Below, in pieces: positions 48,468 to 57,852 of a stretch of DNA of 64,000 nt. The stretch comes from Cloacimonetes bacterium UBA5614 (GTDB lineage Bacteria; Cloacimonadota; Cloacimonadia; Cloacimonadales; Cloacimonadaceae). The stretch spans positions 124,001-188,000 of the forward strand of contig DIKQ01000013.1 of assembly GCA_002424605.1 (NCBI GenBank), read 5' to 3'. A program made the translations under genes and the position numbers. Positions within the stretch are counted from its first letter, which is position 1, and each line of letters opens with the position of its first letter. Under the pieces are notes generated by a model. It saw nothing but the letters and a program-made list of their open reading frames with translations, had not been told where the DNA came from and made no database searches.

Positions 48468-50579
48468 CTATACGGCGGATTTGTGGATGCGGAAGGAAAG
48501 GCGGAAGGTGGTGCCGGGCTTCTTGCCGTTGTCCCGGATTTCCAGGTCGCCGTTCATCTGGTTCACGAATTTCTTTACATTGAACAGTCCCAATCCCAGA
48601 CCCTGGGGCTTGGTGGTGTAAAACTGGCGGAAGACTTCGTTCAGTTCAGCCGGCGGGATACCCTTGCCGGAATCTTCTATCTCCAGGTAAACAGCCTTGG
48701 CAGTGCAGGCAGTCCTGATGCGGATTTTGTTGTTTTTATTGTTTGTGCCCTGCATGGCTTCCGCAGCGTTTTTGACCAGATTTGAGATAATCTGGGTGAG
48801 CCGTCCCCAGTCGCCTAAAACGGGAGGCAGGTTTTCCGCCAGCTCAGTCACCAGGACAAATCCACTCTCCCGGACAGGCGCTGAAAGATAATTCACGTAG
48901 TCGCTGACTACCATGTTCAGGTCCACTTCTTTCTCATAAAAGACATCAGTGTCCCGGACACTGCTGGAGATATAGTCTATAATCCACTTGGAGCGGTTGA
49001 TTTTATTGTGCAATTCGTCTTTGTTCCGCCTGATGTAAAGATTGTCCTCCACGACGCTGATTACCTGCTCAAATTCGCTCAGGCCGTTGGAGAGCAACTG
49101 GAAGGGAGTCTTGATTTCATGCGCGAAATTGGCATACATCTTACCGATGGTGGCAAACTTGTCCTGGGTAAAGAGCTGTCTTTCATTCTGGCGGATAATC
49201 TCACTTTGCTTCTTGACTTCGCGGTTGAGTTTCACATTCTGCTGTTTGAGGAGAGCTGCCCTGAACTCTTTCTGTTCCATATCGTAAGACAGCTTCAGCA
49301 GTTCGATTTCCTTGCTGCGCTCAGCAGTGAAAGCTTCCTGGGATATCTCCATATGCTTCTTTAGCGAATCATATGCTTCAGCATGCCTGCCAAGCCTTGC
49401 CAACAGGTCTGCGTTTGCTTCGTAGAGATTCCTCAGGGCAAAGGTGTTTTGCCGGATTTCCGGTTTTGCCAGCAGATTGCTTACAATATCAAGGGCTGCG
49501 GTAAAATCTGCCGATTCAGTAAGGCTTTTTACCAGTTTGACGCTGACCACCACCAATTGCCTGAAGTCACCGCACTGCTCCGCATAAGCAATGCTTTTCC
49601 TGTAATAATCTATCGCTTCCTGATACTCGCCCTGGGCGTGCTTTATCAGTCCCAGAACATTGCTGTCATAGGACAGGAAAGACGGAACGGCAGTCACACT
49701 GTCATTTTCCAGCGCCTGCAGTGCGTGATGAAGCGCCTGGTCATATTTCTTCTGGGCAAGGTAGCATTCGCTGATGTCAAAATGTGTGGTTCCAATAGCA
49801 TAGGCAACATTGTACTTCCTGAAGGTGGCCAGCGATTTCTCAAGATAGGCAATGGCTTCTTCATAGTGTTTCAGGGTGGTATAACAGCTTCCCAGCGAGT
49901 TGTTGCACTGCGCAATCAGATACTCGTTGCCGGTGGATTCTGCAATTTTGACAGCCTTGATATAGACCTTCAGGGACAAATCGTAACGCAGGACAGAGTG
50001 ATAGGTGTTGCCAAGCTTCACATAGGCTTCGGCAATCTGGGGTTTGTTCCCGACCATGCTCAGGTTGCTGATGGCTTTTTTATAGAAGACAATGGCTTTG
50101 TCCGGGTGTCCCAGCAGGTTACTGACCCAGGCAAGGTTCATAAATGTGGTGCCCATGTTTTGCCTGTCTTTCACTTTTGTATAGAACTGCAGGTTTTTCA
50201 GATAGATTTTGTGCGCCTGCTGCACTTTTCCCGATTCAGCCAGAATGCCCGCCAGATTGCCCTGGGTCTGCAAAACCCTGGTATCGTCCCCCAGTTCGGT
50301 GTAATGGCTAAGCGCTTTTTTTAGCCAGGGCAGGGCAGATTTGTGGTCACAGATGATTTTGTAGCCCGCCCCGAGGCTATAGCAGGAAAAAGCAATGTGG
50401 CTGGGGTCCTTGCTTTTTTTTGCCAAATCGTGGTATGTGTGGGCAAATTTGATTGCCTGGTTGGGGTCGCTGGACATCAGCAACCTGATGACCTGCTGCA
50501 AACGGGAAAGGTTTTCCTGGCTTGGCTCACCATCGACCTGGCTCAATAGAATCTGCAGATTGTTTTCATTATCGGGCAT
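48468..50579 (-). CDS. Cytoplasmic TPR-containing sensor histidine kinase
   Basis: The start at 50579 has AGGATGG at good spacing; an ATG three codons upstream lacks it. The 703-residue protein has about ten TPR repeats (residues about 30-400; for example AIVFYKKAISNLSMVG, AIAYLEKSLATFRKYN, AIDYYRKSIAYAEQ), then a coiled coil. The kinase follows with phospho-acceptor His in NFAHEIKTPFQLL, N box LVKNAAEAMQG, G1 DSGKGIP and G2 GLGLGLFNVKKFV. No membrane span is present, so it senses an internal signal or protein partner through the TPRs. It pairs with the sigma-54 regulator directly downstream. Confidence 0.92.
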   Translation of the reverse strand: MPDNENNLQILLSQVDGEPSQENLSRLQQVIRLLMSSDPNQAIKFAHTYHDLAKKSKDPSHIAFSCYSLGAGYKIICDHKSALPWLKKALSHYTELGDDTRVLQTQGNLAGILAESGKVQQAHKIYLKNLQFYTKVKDRQNMGTTFMNLAWVSNLLGHPDKAIVFYKKAISNLSMVGNKPQIAEAYVKLGNTYHSVLRYDLSLKVYIKAVKIAESTGNEYLIAQCNNSLGSCYTTLKHYEEAIAYLEKSLATFRKYNVAYAIGTTHFDISECYLAQKKYDQALHHALQALENDSVTAVPSFLSYDSNVLGLIKHAQGEYQEAIDYYRKSIAYAEQCGDFRQLVVVSVKLVKSLTESADFTAALDIVSNLLAKPEIRQNTFALRNLYEANADLLARLGRHAEAYDSLKKHMEISQEAFTAERSKEIELLKLSYDMEQKEFRAALLKQQNVKLNREVKKQSEIIRQNERQLFTQDKFATIGKMYANFAHEIKTPFQLLSNGLSEFEQVISVVEDNLYIRRNKDELHNKINRSKWIIDYISSSVRDTDVFYEKEVDLNMVVSDYVNYLSAPVRESGFVLVTELAENLPPVLGDWGRLTQIISNLVKNAAEAMQGTNNKNNKIRIRTACTAKAVYLEIEDSGKGIPPAELNEVFRQFYTTKPQGLGLGLFNVKKFVNQMNGDLEIRDNGKKPGTTFRLSFRIHKSAV

Positions 50580-50866
50580 AATTACCATCCTGACTTTTTC
50601 TATATAGTTACTTTACTTTCCGGTAAACTGCGAATGCCGTCCGATGTCCGATTTTAACTTGGATGAGAAGTTTTCAACTGTCAATTATTAAGTCTGCTTT
50701 CAAGGTTGATTTTGTCAAGCGGAATATTCACTATTAAAATGGCGAAGCAATCTGAATCAGGATTGACAGGATGTGAGGGCAGAGGGTTGCAATTATTTGA
50801 AAATAGATTAGTTTATAAGTAAGATACCCAACGAAACAGAGATTGCCCTCGAGGAGGAGTATAATC

Positions 50867-51472
50867 ATGAAACACAGATATTTTCACCTGATAATGCTAA
50901 TTCTGGCTGCCCTGCTGGTATTTTCCCCAGTATATGCCAAGAGGGGTGACGACCGGAAAAAAGGCAAGTTCGACGATAACAGCAAAGGTAAAAGCGAGCA
51001 TAGAAATGACGACAAAGGTAAATCGCATAAATACGAATACCGCGGGAAATACAGGAATTTTGATGATAACAACCACCACAACCGGTATTACTTCGGCGGC
51101 AAGTATTACGGATTCAAAGAGTATTATACCCATTACTCGCGCGATAAGGCGTTCTTTGTCTATGAAGGCTCCTATGACAGGCACGGGGATATCTACATCT
51201 TTACCGATGCTTATGGTAATGAGTTTGACATTTATGTGAAACCGGTGAAGAATCTGCCGAGAGGGGCTAAGTACGTGGCTCTCAGCCCAGGAAATCCCTA
51301 TAGAATGAAAGTTGCAGCAATCAAGTGGTACCCTGCTAAATCAGAACGAAGTTCCATCCGGATACTGTCATTCAGTTGGGGTAATTTGCGCATTCAGAAC
51401 AACAGTTATTTCGAATTGCATAGTTCGCCGCACCTGATAAGCTATAATGGAAGGCTTTACCTGAGAAATTAG
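50867..51472 (+). CDS. Small secreted protein of unknown function
   Basis: The ATG at 50867 follows GAGGAGGAG and gives 201 residues. A signal peptide ends near SPVYA. Residues about 25-65 are highly charged (Lys, Asp, Arg, Gly, His) and probably disordered. The remaining part is beta-rich and aromatic (NRYYFGGKYYGFKEYYTHY, ISYNGRLYLRN). I do not recognise the family. It has its own upstream space of 287 bases, in which I see nothing else. Confidence 0.75.
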   Translation: MKHRYFHLIMLILAALLVFSPVYAKRGDDRKKGKFDDNSKGKSEHRNDDKGKSHKYEYRGKYRNFDDNNHHNRYYFGGKYYGFKEYYTHYSRDKAFFVYEGSYDRHGDIYIFTDAYGNEFDIYVKPVKNLPRGAKYVALSPGNPYRMKVAAIKWYPAKSERSSIRILSFSWGNLRIQNNSYFELHSSPHLISYNGRLYLRN

Positions 51473-51547
51473 CAAGCTGTCAACCGGCTGAGACACAGAC
51501 CTGCTCTGCAATGGAATATATCCTGATTCCATAAAAATAAACCTTGA

Positions 51548-51581
51548 TGCAAATCAGCATTTGAAATATATGCTATTTGCA
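51548..51581 (+). promoter_or_regulatory. Stem-loop just upstream of polA
   Basis: TGCAAATCAGCAT (51548-51560) and ATGCTATTTGCA (51570-51581) form a 12-bp stem with one bulged base, about 30 bases before the polA start. It could be an operator or an mRNA leader structure. Confidence 0.4.
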
Positions 51582-51610
51582 AAAGAATAAGTATGGAATT
51601 AGGATTATCC

Positions 51611-54436
51611 ATGAAAGAACGACTGTACCTGATTGACGCTACGGCACTTTTATACAGGGCGTATTTTGCCTTTATCCGCAATCCGCTGATAAATTCCAAG
51701 GGAATGAACACCAACGCCATCTTTGGAGTGGTGAGTTCGTTTCTGGGATTTGTGAATAAATTTGACCCGCAGCATATCATCGTATCCTTTGACAGGAAAG
51801 CTCCTACCTTCCGTCATGAAATGAGTGACCAATACAAGGCAAACCGCCCTCCCATGCCGGACGAACTGATTTCCCAGGTAGAACCAGTCATAAGGTTCTT
51901 TTCTGATATCGGCCTGCCGGAGATTTCCAAAGACGGCCTGGAAGCGGATGATATCCTCGCTACCCTGGCTTACAAATTCAAAGATAAGTATGAGATAATC
52001 ATCGTTACTGGAGACAAGGATTATTCCCAACTGGTGCAGGACGGTGTAACGCTTTACGACCCTATGAAAGACCTGATGATAGACAGGGAACAGGTGCTTG
52101 CCAGGTACGGAATAGCTCCGGAACAGTTTGTGGACTACCTTGCCATAGTGGGGGACAGCAGCGATAACATTCCCGGCGTGAAAGGTCTCGGTCCCAAAGG
52201 AGCTGAAACGCTTCTGAAAGAGTATAAAACCCTGGAAAACATCTATGCCAATCTGGAAAAACTTCCCGAAAAAGTACGGGAAAAACTGGTCGCCAGCAAA
52301 GACAGCGCCTTCCTTTCCCGGGAACTGGCTCAGATGATTCTGGACGCGCCGATTCCCACCCCGACCCTGGAAGACACCTTGTTCAGGAAGACAGATTTGC
52401 TCAAGGCAACAGCTTTGCTGGATGAATATGAGATGCCGGTTATGAAGAAAAGGCTGCTGAACGTCATTCCAAAGGCAGAGGTGCCTCTACCCGTTCCGGA
52501 AAATGAGAAGCCGGTTAAAGAGCAGATAGCTTCTGCTTTTGAAGAGGAGTTTTCCCAAAGCGACCTGTTTGGAGAAGAGCCAAGCGACGTGCGGGCTCCT
52601 GATTCTGAAACCACTGCTACTCAGAAGCCAACACAGTTTAATGCCATCCTGGTCAACAACACCGGCAGTATGGAAGCTATGCTGAATGAAATGGTAAAAG
52701 CAGAGCTGGTGAGCCTGGATACTGAAACCACTTCCACAGACCCCCTGCTGGCTGAATTGGTGGGCGTTTCGCTGTGCTTTACCCCGGAAACGGCCTATTA
52801 CATTCCTGTAGCCCATGCTCTGGCAGAAAACCTTGATAAAGAGAAAGTTCTAAAACAACTGGAACAGTCATTAGCAGGCAAGACCATAATCGGGCACAAC
52901 CTCAAGTATGATTTGCAGGTGTTGAAACGCAGTGGCTTTGTGCCGGAAAATCCCTTGTTTGATACCATGCTGGCGGCTTATGTCCTCGACCCGGGCATTA
53001 ATCAATATTCACTGGACCAATGTGCATTCAAAGAGCTGAATTACGTCATGCAACCCATCAGCGACCTGATAGGCACCGGAAAGAACCAGATTACTTTTGA
53101 CCTGGTGGAGGTTGAGAAAGCCTGTTTCTATTCAGCGGAAGATGCCTGGGTGGCGCTGAGGCTTTACCATAAATACTCAAAAAAGCTGGAATACACGGGT
53201 CTGGACAGGCTGTATTATGATCTGGAACTGCCCCTGCTGCCCGTTTTGCAATATATGGAAGAAAACGGGGTGCACATTGATACAGATGTTCTGGGCGGTA
53301 TTTCTCATATGATAAACATCCAGTTGAAGATACTGACTGAAAAGATTTATGCCATCGCCGGCTACCAGTTTAACCTAAACTCTACCCAGCAATTGGCTAA
53401 GCTGCTGTTCGATGAGATGAAGCTGCCTTCCAAAAAGAAGACCAAGACCGGATTCTCCACAGACAATACTGTTTTGGAAGAGCTGGCAGATGAATATGAA
53501 ATCGCAGCCCTATTGATTGAATACAGGCAGCTAACCAAGCTGGAAAGCACCTATGTAAGCGCTTTACCAAAAATGATAAACCCCGAGACACACAGAGTGC
53601 ACTCCTCCTTTAACCAAACCATCGCTTCCACGGGAAGGCTTTCCAGCAGTAATCCCAACCTGCAAAACATACCTATCCGCACGGAACTTGGCAGGGAAAT
53701 ACGCAAGGCTTTCTGCGCCTCCAATCCAGATACGGTGATTCTTTCTGCAGACTATTCACAAATAGAGTTGCGGCTGCTGGCATTGATGTCACGCGATCCC
53801 TATCTGCTGGATGCTTTTGCCAGGGGCGTGGATATTCATCGGCAGACTGCAGCTTATATCTACAACATACCTCTGGAAGAAGTGACAGGAGAACAACGCA
53901 GGCAGGCAAAGGTCATAAACTTTGGTCTGCTCTACGGCATGGGTCAGGTTAAGCTTTCCAAAGAACTTGGCATCAGCCAGGCAGAGGCAAAAGAAATCAT
54001 CCGGCACTATTTTGACCAATTCGACTCCGTAAGGCAGTTTATCCGGAACAGCCACGACCTGGCAAGGCAAAAGCATTACTGTGAAACACTTTTCGGCAGA
54101 CGGCTTTATCTGCAGTTTATCAACAGCAGCAACCAGAGACTGAAAGCTGAAGCGGAGAGAATTTCCTTAAATATGCCCATACAGGGCACTGCTGCAGACA
54201 TTATCAAGCTGGCTATGATTGACATCCATAAGCAGTTAAAAGACCAGAGCGAGATTCAAATGGTGCTTCAGGTGCATGACGAACTGGTGTTTGAAGTGAA
54301 AAAAACTGCTCTGGAAAAGGCAGAAGGTATCATCCGAAACGCTATGATGAATGCCCTGCCTGAAAAGTACAGAGATTTAATCAGATTGGAAGTGGAATCA
54401 GGGCACGGGAAATCCTGGTTTGAAGCACACGGGTAA
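51611..54436 (+). CDS. polA: DNA polymerase I with 5' nuclease and proofreading domains
   Basis: PolA repairs DNA and removes RNA primers. I prefer the ATG at 51611 (MKERLYLIDATALLYRAYFAF), which has AGGATT at good spacing. The 941-residue protein has the 5'-3' nuclease domain (residues 1 to about 290, with TGDKDYSQLV and GDSSDNIPGVKGLGPKGA). A 3'-5' exonuclease keeps its acidic residues (SLDTETTSTDPL, GHNLKYDLQVL, YSAEDAWVAL). The polymerase domain has SADYSQIELRLLAL, RRQAKVINFGLLYGM and QVHDELVFEV. All three activities look intact. Confidence 0.97.
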   Translation: MKERLYLIDATALLYRAYFAFIRNPLINSKGMNTNAIFGVVSSFLGFVNKFDPQHIIVSFDRKAPTFRHEMSDQYKANRPPMPDELISQVEPVIRFFSDIGLPEISKDGLEADDILATLAYKFKDKYEIIIVTGDKDYSQLVQDGVTLYDPMKDLMIDREQVLARYGIAPEQFVDYLAIVGDSSDNIPGVKGLGPKGAETLLKEYKTLENIYANLEKLPEKVREKLVASKDSAFLSRELAQMILDAPIPTPTLEDTLFRKTDLLKATALLDEYEMPVMKKRLLNVIPKAEVPLPVPENEKPVKEQIASAFEEEFSQSDLFGEEPSDVRAPDSETTATQKPTQFNAILVNNTGSMEAMLNEMVKAELVSLDTETTSTDPLLAELVGVSLCFTPETAYYIPVAHALAENLDKEKVLKQLEQSLAGKTIIGHNLKYDLQVLKRSGFVPENPLFDTMLAAYVLDPGINQYSLDQCAFKELNYVMQPISDLIGTGKNQITFDLVEVEKACFYSAEDAWVALRLYHKYSKKLEYTGLDRLYYDLELPLLPVLQYMEENGVHIDTDVLGGISHMINIQLKILTEKIYAIAGYQFNLNSTQQLAKLLFDEMKLPSKKKTKTGFSTDNTVLEELADEYEIAALLIEYRQLTKLESTYVSALPKMINPETHRVHSSFNQTIASTGRLSSSNPNLQNIPIRTELGREIRKAFCASNPDTVILSADYSQIELRLLALMSRDPYLLDAFARGVDIHRQTAAYIYNIPLEEVTGEQRRQAKVINFGLLYGMGQVKLSKELGISQAEAKEIIRHYFDQFDSVRQFIRNSHDLARQKHYCETLFGRRLYLQFINSSNQRLKAEAERISLNMPIQGTAADIIKLAMIDIHKQLKDQSEIQMVLQVHDELVFEVKKTALEKAEGIIRNAMMNALPEKYRDLIRLEVESGHGKSWFEAHG

Positions 54437-54469
54437 TATCAGTAAGTTTCAGGCAATCTTATCCAGGTT

Positions 54470-55192
54470 TTATTCTTTAGGCTTTTCATCCACGGGTGTG
54501 GTTTCAGGTCCCCTGTGCATCCTGCGCAGATGTCTTCTCCACCAGAGCAGACTCAGAAAAACGATTACCAGCGCCAGTGCCAGCAGGACAACAGTAAAGT
54601 ATGGGAAGGTCGGTTGCATGCTTACTGTCATGGTCTGTGATTTATTGAACAGATATGAAGTCTGATATCCCCAGCTAACGGTTTTGGCTTTGTAATCTAT
54701 GTTTGCAGGAGCTGCATTAGCTTTCAGGATTTTCCAGGGCAGGTGCATCTTATAGCTCCAACTCAGATTATCCTGCGGCTGCAGGAAGATTAACTGCTCT
54801 ATCTCATCCTCATCGCCGGAAAGACTGCCAAAAGCTATTCTGCGCTTCATGGTAATGGTTCCGTCATCTTCTTTTGTGAGGGTTATCCTGCCAAAGAAAT
54901 CAGCATTGCTGACCTGGTCATTGAGGCTGTTGAAAGCTTCCAGTGAATTGAATCTGAAGTCGAGCTTGTAATATGTATAGTTATCCTTGCGGGAGACGGA
55001 TTTGCTGATCAGACTGATGCCGGGTTGGTCCAGATAACGGTTTATTACCTGTTTGTTTTCATAGGTTGTGAGTGCTCCAATAACCATTTTAACCCTTCCG
55101 GAGCCATCGCGGTTTAGCCACAACTCTTCAGAATAATCAATACAACCTGCCAGCAAAAGCAGCAGAATTCCCAACAGCATTAACCGTCTCAT
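54470..55192 (-). CDS. Lipoprotein with C-terminal membrane anchor
   Basis: The 240-residue protein has a lipoprotein signal peptide with lipobox LLAGC (Cys17). A beta-rich domain of about 160 residues follows, then a membrane span near residues 202-221 and a short basic tail. The start of the mature part (DYSEELWLNRDGSGRVKMVI) resembles bacterial proteins of the LppM/DUF3153 type, which share this lipobox-domain-span layout. The function is unknown. It is convergent with polA. Confidence 0.72.
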   Translation of the reverse strand: MRRLMLLGILLLLLAGCIDYSEELWLNRDGSGRVKMVIGALTTYENKQVINRYLDQPGISLISKSVSRKDNYTYYKLDFRFNSLEAFNSLNDQVSNADFFGRITLTKEDDGTITMKRRIAFGSLSGDEDEIEQLIFLQPQDNLSWSYKMHLPWKILKANAAPANIDYKAKTVSWGYQTSYLFNKSQTMTVSMQPTFPYFTVVLLALALVIVFLSLLWWRRHLRRMHRGPETTPVDEKPKE

Positions 55193-55276
55193 ATTTTTCC
55201 TGTCCTCAGTGTATATAATAATCGTAACAAATAATCACATACGTTTTTTTGGCAAGGAAAAACACAAAGAAATAAA

Positions 55277-55304
55277 TTGACAAAAGAAATGAACTGCTTA
55301 TTAT
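55277..55304 (+). promoter_or_regulatory. Candidate promoter of the desulfoferrodoxin operon
   Basis: TTGACA (55277-55282) and TATTAT (55299-55304) are 16 bases apart, about 37 bases before the gene start. Confidence 0.5.
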
Positions 55305-55340
55305 TTGCAATAGTGAGATAAAAACTATCTGGAGGTATAT

Positions 55341-55724
55341 ATGATAGCACTGAAACAACTTTATCGCTGTGCAATCTGCGGCAACGTTGTGGAAGTTTTG
55401 TATGCCGGTGCTGATGCACTGGTATGCTGCGGAGAGCCGATGAATCTAATGGTTGAAAACTCCGTAGATGCAGCCAAAGAGAAGCACGTACCCATAATCG
55501 AAGGAGACGAGCTTAGCGTAACCGTCAAGGTCGGAAGCATTCCTCATCCCATGGAGGAAAAGCACTATATCGTATTCATCGAACTCATCACAAAAGACGA
55601 CATGGTACTCAGGCAGGAACTGAAACCCGGAATGGAGCCCGTCGCCGTTTTCTCGGTGCCTATGAGCAAAGTGCTCTATGCCCGTGAATACTGCAATCTG
55701 CACGGACTGTGGAAAAACGCCTAA
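55341..55724 (+). CDS. dfx: Desulfoferrodoxin (2Fe superoxide reductase)
   Basis: The enzyme reduces superoxide to peroxide without making oxygen, as suits anaerobes. Centre I cysteines are Cys10, Cys13, Cys29 and Cys30. The catalytic centre II has His49 (in EKHVP with Glu47 and Lys48), His69, His75, Cys118 and His121. The 127-residue length is typical. Rubrerythrin follows 13 bases later and rubredoxin after that, the likely electron donor. Confidence 0.97.
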   Translation: MIALKQLYRCAICGNVVEVLYAGADALVCCGEPMNLMVENSVDAAKEKHVPIIEGDELSVTVKVGSIPHPMEEKHYIVFIELITKDDMVLRQELKPGMEPVAVFSVPMSKVLYAREYCNLHGLWKNA

Positions 55725-55737
55725 AAGGAGAACATAT

Positions 55738-56328
55738 ATGAGTATAAAGGGAAGCAGAACCGCTGAAAACCTGATGAAAGCCTTTGCCGGAGAATCCCAG
55801 GCCCGTAATCGCTATATCTATGCTTCAAAAGTTGCCAGAAAGCAAGGCATGGAAAACATAGCCAATATCTTTATGGAAACCGCTGATAATGAAAGAATGC
55901 ACGCCAAACTGTTCCTGCGCCACCTTATAAACAACGGAATGAAGGGCGAGCCGGTAACTATTTCTGCCACTTATCCCGCTGCTTTAGACGAAGAAAATAC
56001 TGTAGCAAACCTGGAATGGGCTGCTGCTGGCGAAAAAGAAGAGTGGACCGAACTCTACCCGATATTTGCCGAAATAGCCGAAGACGAAGGTTTTGGTGAG
56101 ATTGCCACCACTTTCCGTATGATTGCCAAGGTGGAGGCAAAGCACGAAGCCCGCTACCGCAAACTTATTGAAAACGTTAAGAACCAGAGAGTTTTTACGA
56201 AAGACGGCAAGGTTTTCTGGAAATGCCTGGAATGCGGATACATCCACGAAGGTGAATCTGCCCCGAATTTATGCCCCTGCTGCAAACACCCGCAGGCCTT
56301 TTTTGAAGTGTTAGCTGAAAACTACTAA
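55738..56328 (+). CDS. rbr: Rubrerythrin
   Basis: Rubrerythrin reduces hydrogen peroxide. The ATG at 55738 has AGGAG at proper spacing and gives 196 residues. The ferritin-like four-helix domain has AGESQARNRYIYASKVARKQG and Glu/His ligands (TADNERMHAKLF, KVEAKHEARY). A C-terminal rubredoxin-like domain has WKCLECGYIH ... CPCCKHPQAFF. It lies between dfx and rubredoxin in one operon. Confidence 0.97.
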   Translation: MSIKGSRTAENLMKAFAGESQARNRYIYASKVARKQGMENIANIFMETADNERMHAKLFLRHLINNGMKGEPVTISATYPAALDEENTVANLEWAAAGEKEEWTELYPIFAEIAEDEGFGEIATTFRMIAKVEAKHEARYRKLIENVKNQRVFTKDGKVFWKCLECGYIHEGESAPNLCPCCKHPQAFFEVLAENY

Positions 56329-56339
56329 TGGAGGATAAA

Positions 56340-56480
56340 ATGCAAAAATACCAATGTCTCGCCTGTGGCTGGATTTACGATCCTGCCGATAATGATAACA
56401 TCGCCTTTGAAGACCTGCCGGAAGACTGGACTTGTCCAGAATGCGGCGTCGGAAAAGACATGTTTGAACCTATTGATTAA
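56340..56480 (+). CDS. rub: Rubredoxin
   Basis: A 46-residue electron carrier with one Fe(Cys)4 site: Cys6, Cys9, Cys32 and Cys35 (YQCLACGWIYD; DWTCPECGVGKDMF). GGAG precedes the ATG. It follows rubrerythrin by 11 bases and should pass electrons to the superoxide reductase, rubrerythrin or FprA. The size is slightly shorter than the usual 52 residues. Confidence 0.96.
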   Translation: MQKYQCLACGWIYDPADNDNIAFEDLPEDWTCPECGVGKDMFEPID

Positions 56481-56491
56481 ATGACATATGC

Positions 56492-56527
56492 GCCGGATAT
56501 TCTGAATCAGGGTATCCGGCTTTTTTT
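56492..56527 (+). terminator. Terminator after rubredoxin
   Basis: GCCGGATA (56492-56499) pairs with TATCCGGC (56513-56520), followed by seven T. Confidence 0.92.
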
Positions 56528-56595
56528 ATCACCAATATTCCCTGTCAACATCCTTCGGGGAACGCCATTAAACAGATTCACCAAGTGGAGAAAAT

Positions 56596-57048
56596 ATGAC
56601 TATACAGGAATTTAACGATATCCTCGATTTTGCCGTTGAGCGTGAAAAGGAAGCAGTGCAGTTTTATCGGGACTTGCAGAACCAGGCCCATTTTGCTGAC
56701 CAGAAGGTTTTCCTGCAGGAACTGGAAAGCATGGAAATGGGACACATAATCGTCATTGAGAGTATGCGTAAAAAACAGCTTTCCGAGATGGAAATCAAAC
56801 AGGTGCAAAACCTGCACATTAGCGAATACCTCGTCTCTGACGTGGACCAGCTTGACCTTACCTACCAGAATATCCTCATCAAAGCAATGAAGCGCGAGGA
56901 GATGTCCTTCAAGCTCTACACAGATATGAGCAGGAAAATCCCCGATGCCGAACTGTCCAAACTTTTTGCCAAGCTGGCAGGAGAAGAAGCCGGCCACAAA
57001 CTGCGTTTTGAAAAGCTCTATGACGAGTGGATCAGCAAAGGCAACTGA
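56596..57048 (+). CDS. Ferritin-like/rubrerythrin-domain protein
   Basis: The 150-residue protein is a four-helix bundle with paired Glu/ExxH motifs (REKEAVQFYRDL, LESMEMGHIIVIE, KREEMSFKLYTDM, AGEEAGHKLRFEKLYDEW), the iron-binding pattern of COG1633 ferritin-like proteins. It lacks a rubredoxin domain. It lies after the rubredoxin terminator and 46 bases before tsaB, and presumably serves in iron or peroxide handling. Confidence 0.9.
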   Translation: MTIQEFNDILDFAVEREKEAVQFYRDLQNQAHFADQKVFLQELESMEMGHIIVIESMRKKQLSEMEIKQVQNLHISEYLVSDVDQLDLTYQNILIKAMKREEMSFKLYTDMSRKIPDAELSKLFAKLAGEEAGHKLRFEKLYDEWISKGN

Positions 57049-57094
57049 AGCTTTTTACCACCAATGAATGTGTCTTTGTGGTGAGATAAAATCC

Positions 57095-57787
57095 ATGTTG
57101 TGGCTTGCTTTAGATACCAGTTCGTCCTCCGGTTCCATTGCTTTGGAGCAGGACGGAGCACTGATATACCAGTGCTATTTCAATATTGATATCACTCATT
57201 CCGAGACCCTGATGCCTCAGGTAGATGCAGGGCTGAAGTTTTGCAAGCTTGCCCCCGGGGATTTATCCGGGGTGGTGACAACTATCGGACCCGGTTCTTT
57301 TACCGGTCTGCGCATCGGTCTTGCCACTGCCAAAGGCATCTGTTACGGCAGGAAAATCCCGCTTCTGACCCATTCTTCCCTGGAACTGGTCGCCTCAAAC
57401 TGCTTCGGTAGCGCACATCCCATTCTCGTGGTGCAGGACGCCAGGATGAAAGAGCTGTATGCCGCCCTTTATTCGCCGACCCTTGAACCAATCATATCAC
57501 CCGCAGTGATAAAGCCGGAAGAGCTGGTATCAATGCTGGATATTCCTGTTACGATTGTGGGGAATATGACGGCAAGGATAATGCCGATGCTTGAGGAGAA
57601 AGGCCTGCAGGTCTTCACCGTTATGGAGCATCAAAACTTTCCGATGGCTGCCGGGCTGCTGGCATTAAGGAAATACAAACCCCAATCCGAAGAATATGAT
57701 TTTGAAGCGTTAGCTAACCTGGAACCGCAATACCTGAGGGAATCCACCGCTCAGATCAAGTTTCAGGAAAAAGATAAACACCAATAG
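57095..57787 (+). CDS. tsaB: tRNA threonylcarbamoyladenosine biosynthesis protein TsaB
   Basis: TsaB partners TsaD in making t6A37 of tRNA. The ATG at 57095 gives 230 residues beginning LWLALDTSSSSGSIAL; an earlier in-frame ATG adds nine atypical residues. Other family stretches are HSETLMPQVDAGL, VTTIGPGSFTGLRIGLATAKG and VQDARMKELYAA. It interrupts an otherwise oxidative-stress gene cluster and ends at a terminator. Confidence 0.94.
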   Translation: MLWLALDTSSSSGSIALEQDGALIYQCYFNIDITHSETLMPQVDAGLKFCKLAPGDLSGVVTTIGPGSFTGLRIGLATAKGICYGRKIPLLTHSSLELVASNCFGSAHPILVVQDARMKELYAALYSPTLEPIISPAVIKPEELVSMLDIPVTIVGNMTARIMPMLEEKGLQVFTVMEHQNFPMAAGLLALRKYKPQSEEYDFEALANLEPQYLRESTAQIKFQEKDKHQ

Positions 57788-57806
57788 TTTGATGCTTAAT
57801 AAATAA

Positions 57807-57835
57807 AGGCTGCCGTGATTCAGGCAGCCTTTTTT
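57807..57835 (+). terminator. Terminator between tsaB and ferritin genes
   Basis: AGGCTGCC (57807-57814) pairs with GGCAGCCT (57823-57830), then six T. It may also serve the convergent ferritin gene, whose strand reads TTTATTT after the stem. Confidence 0.9.
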
Positions 57836-57852
57836 GTTGCTATGGAGTTAGC

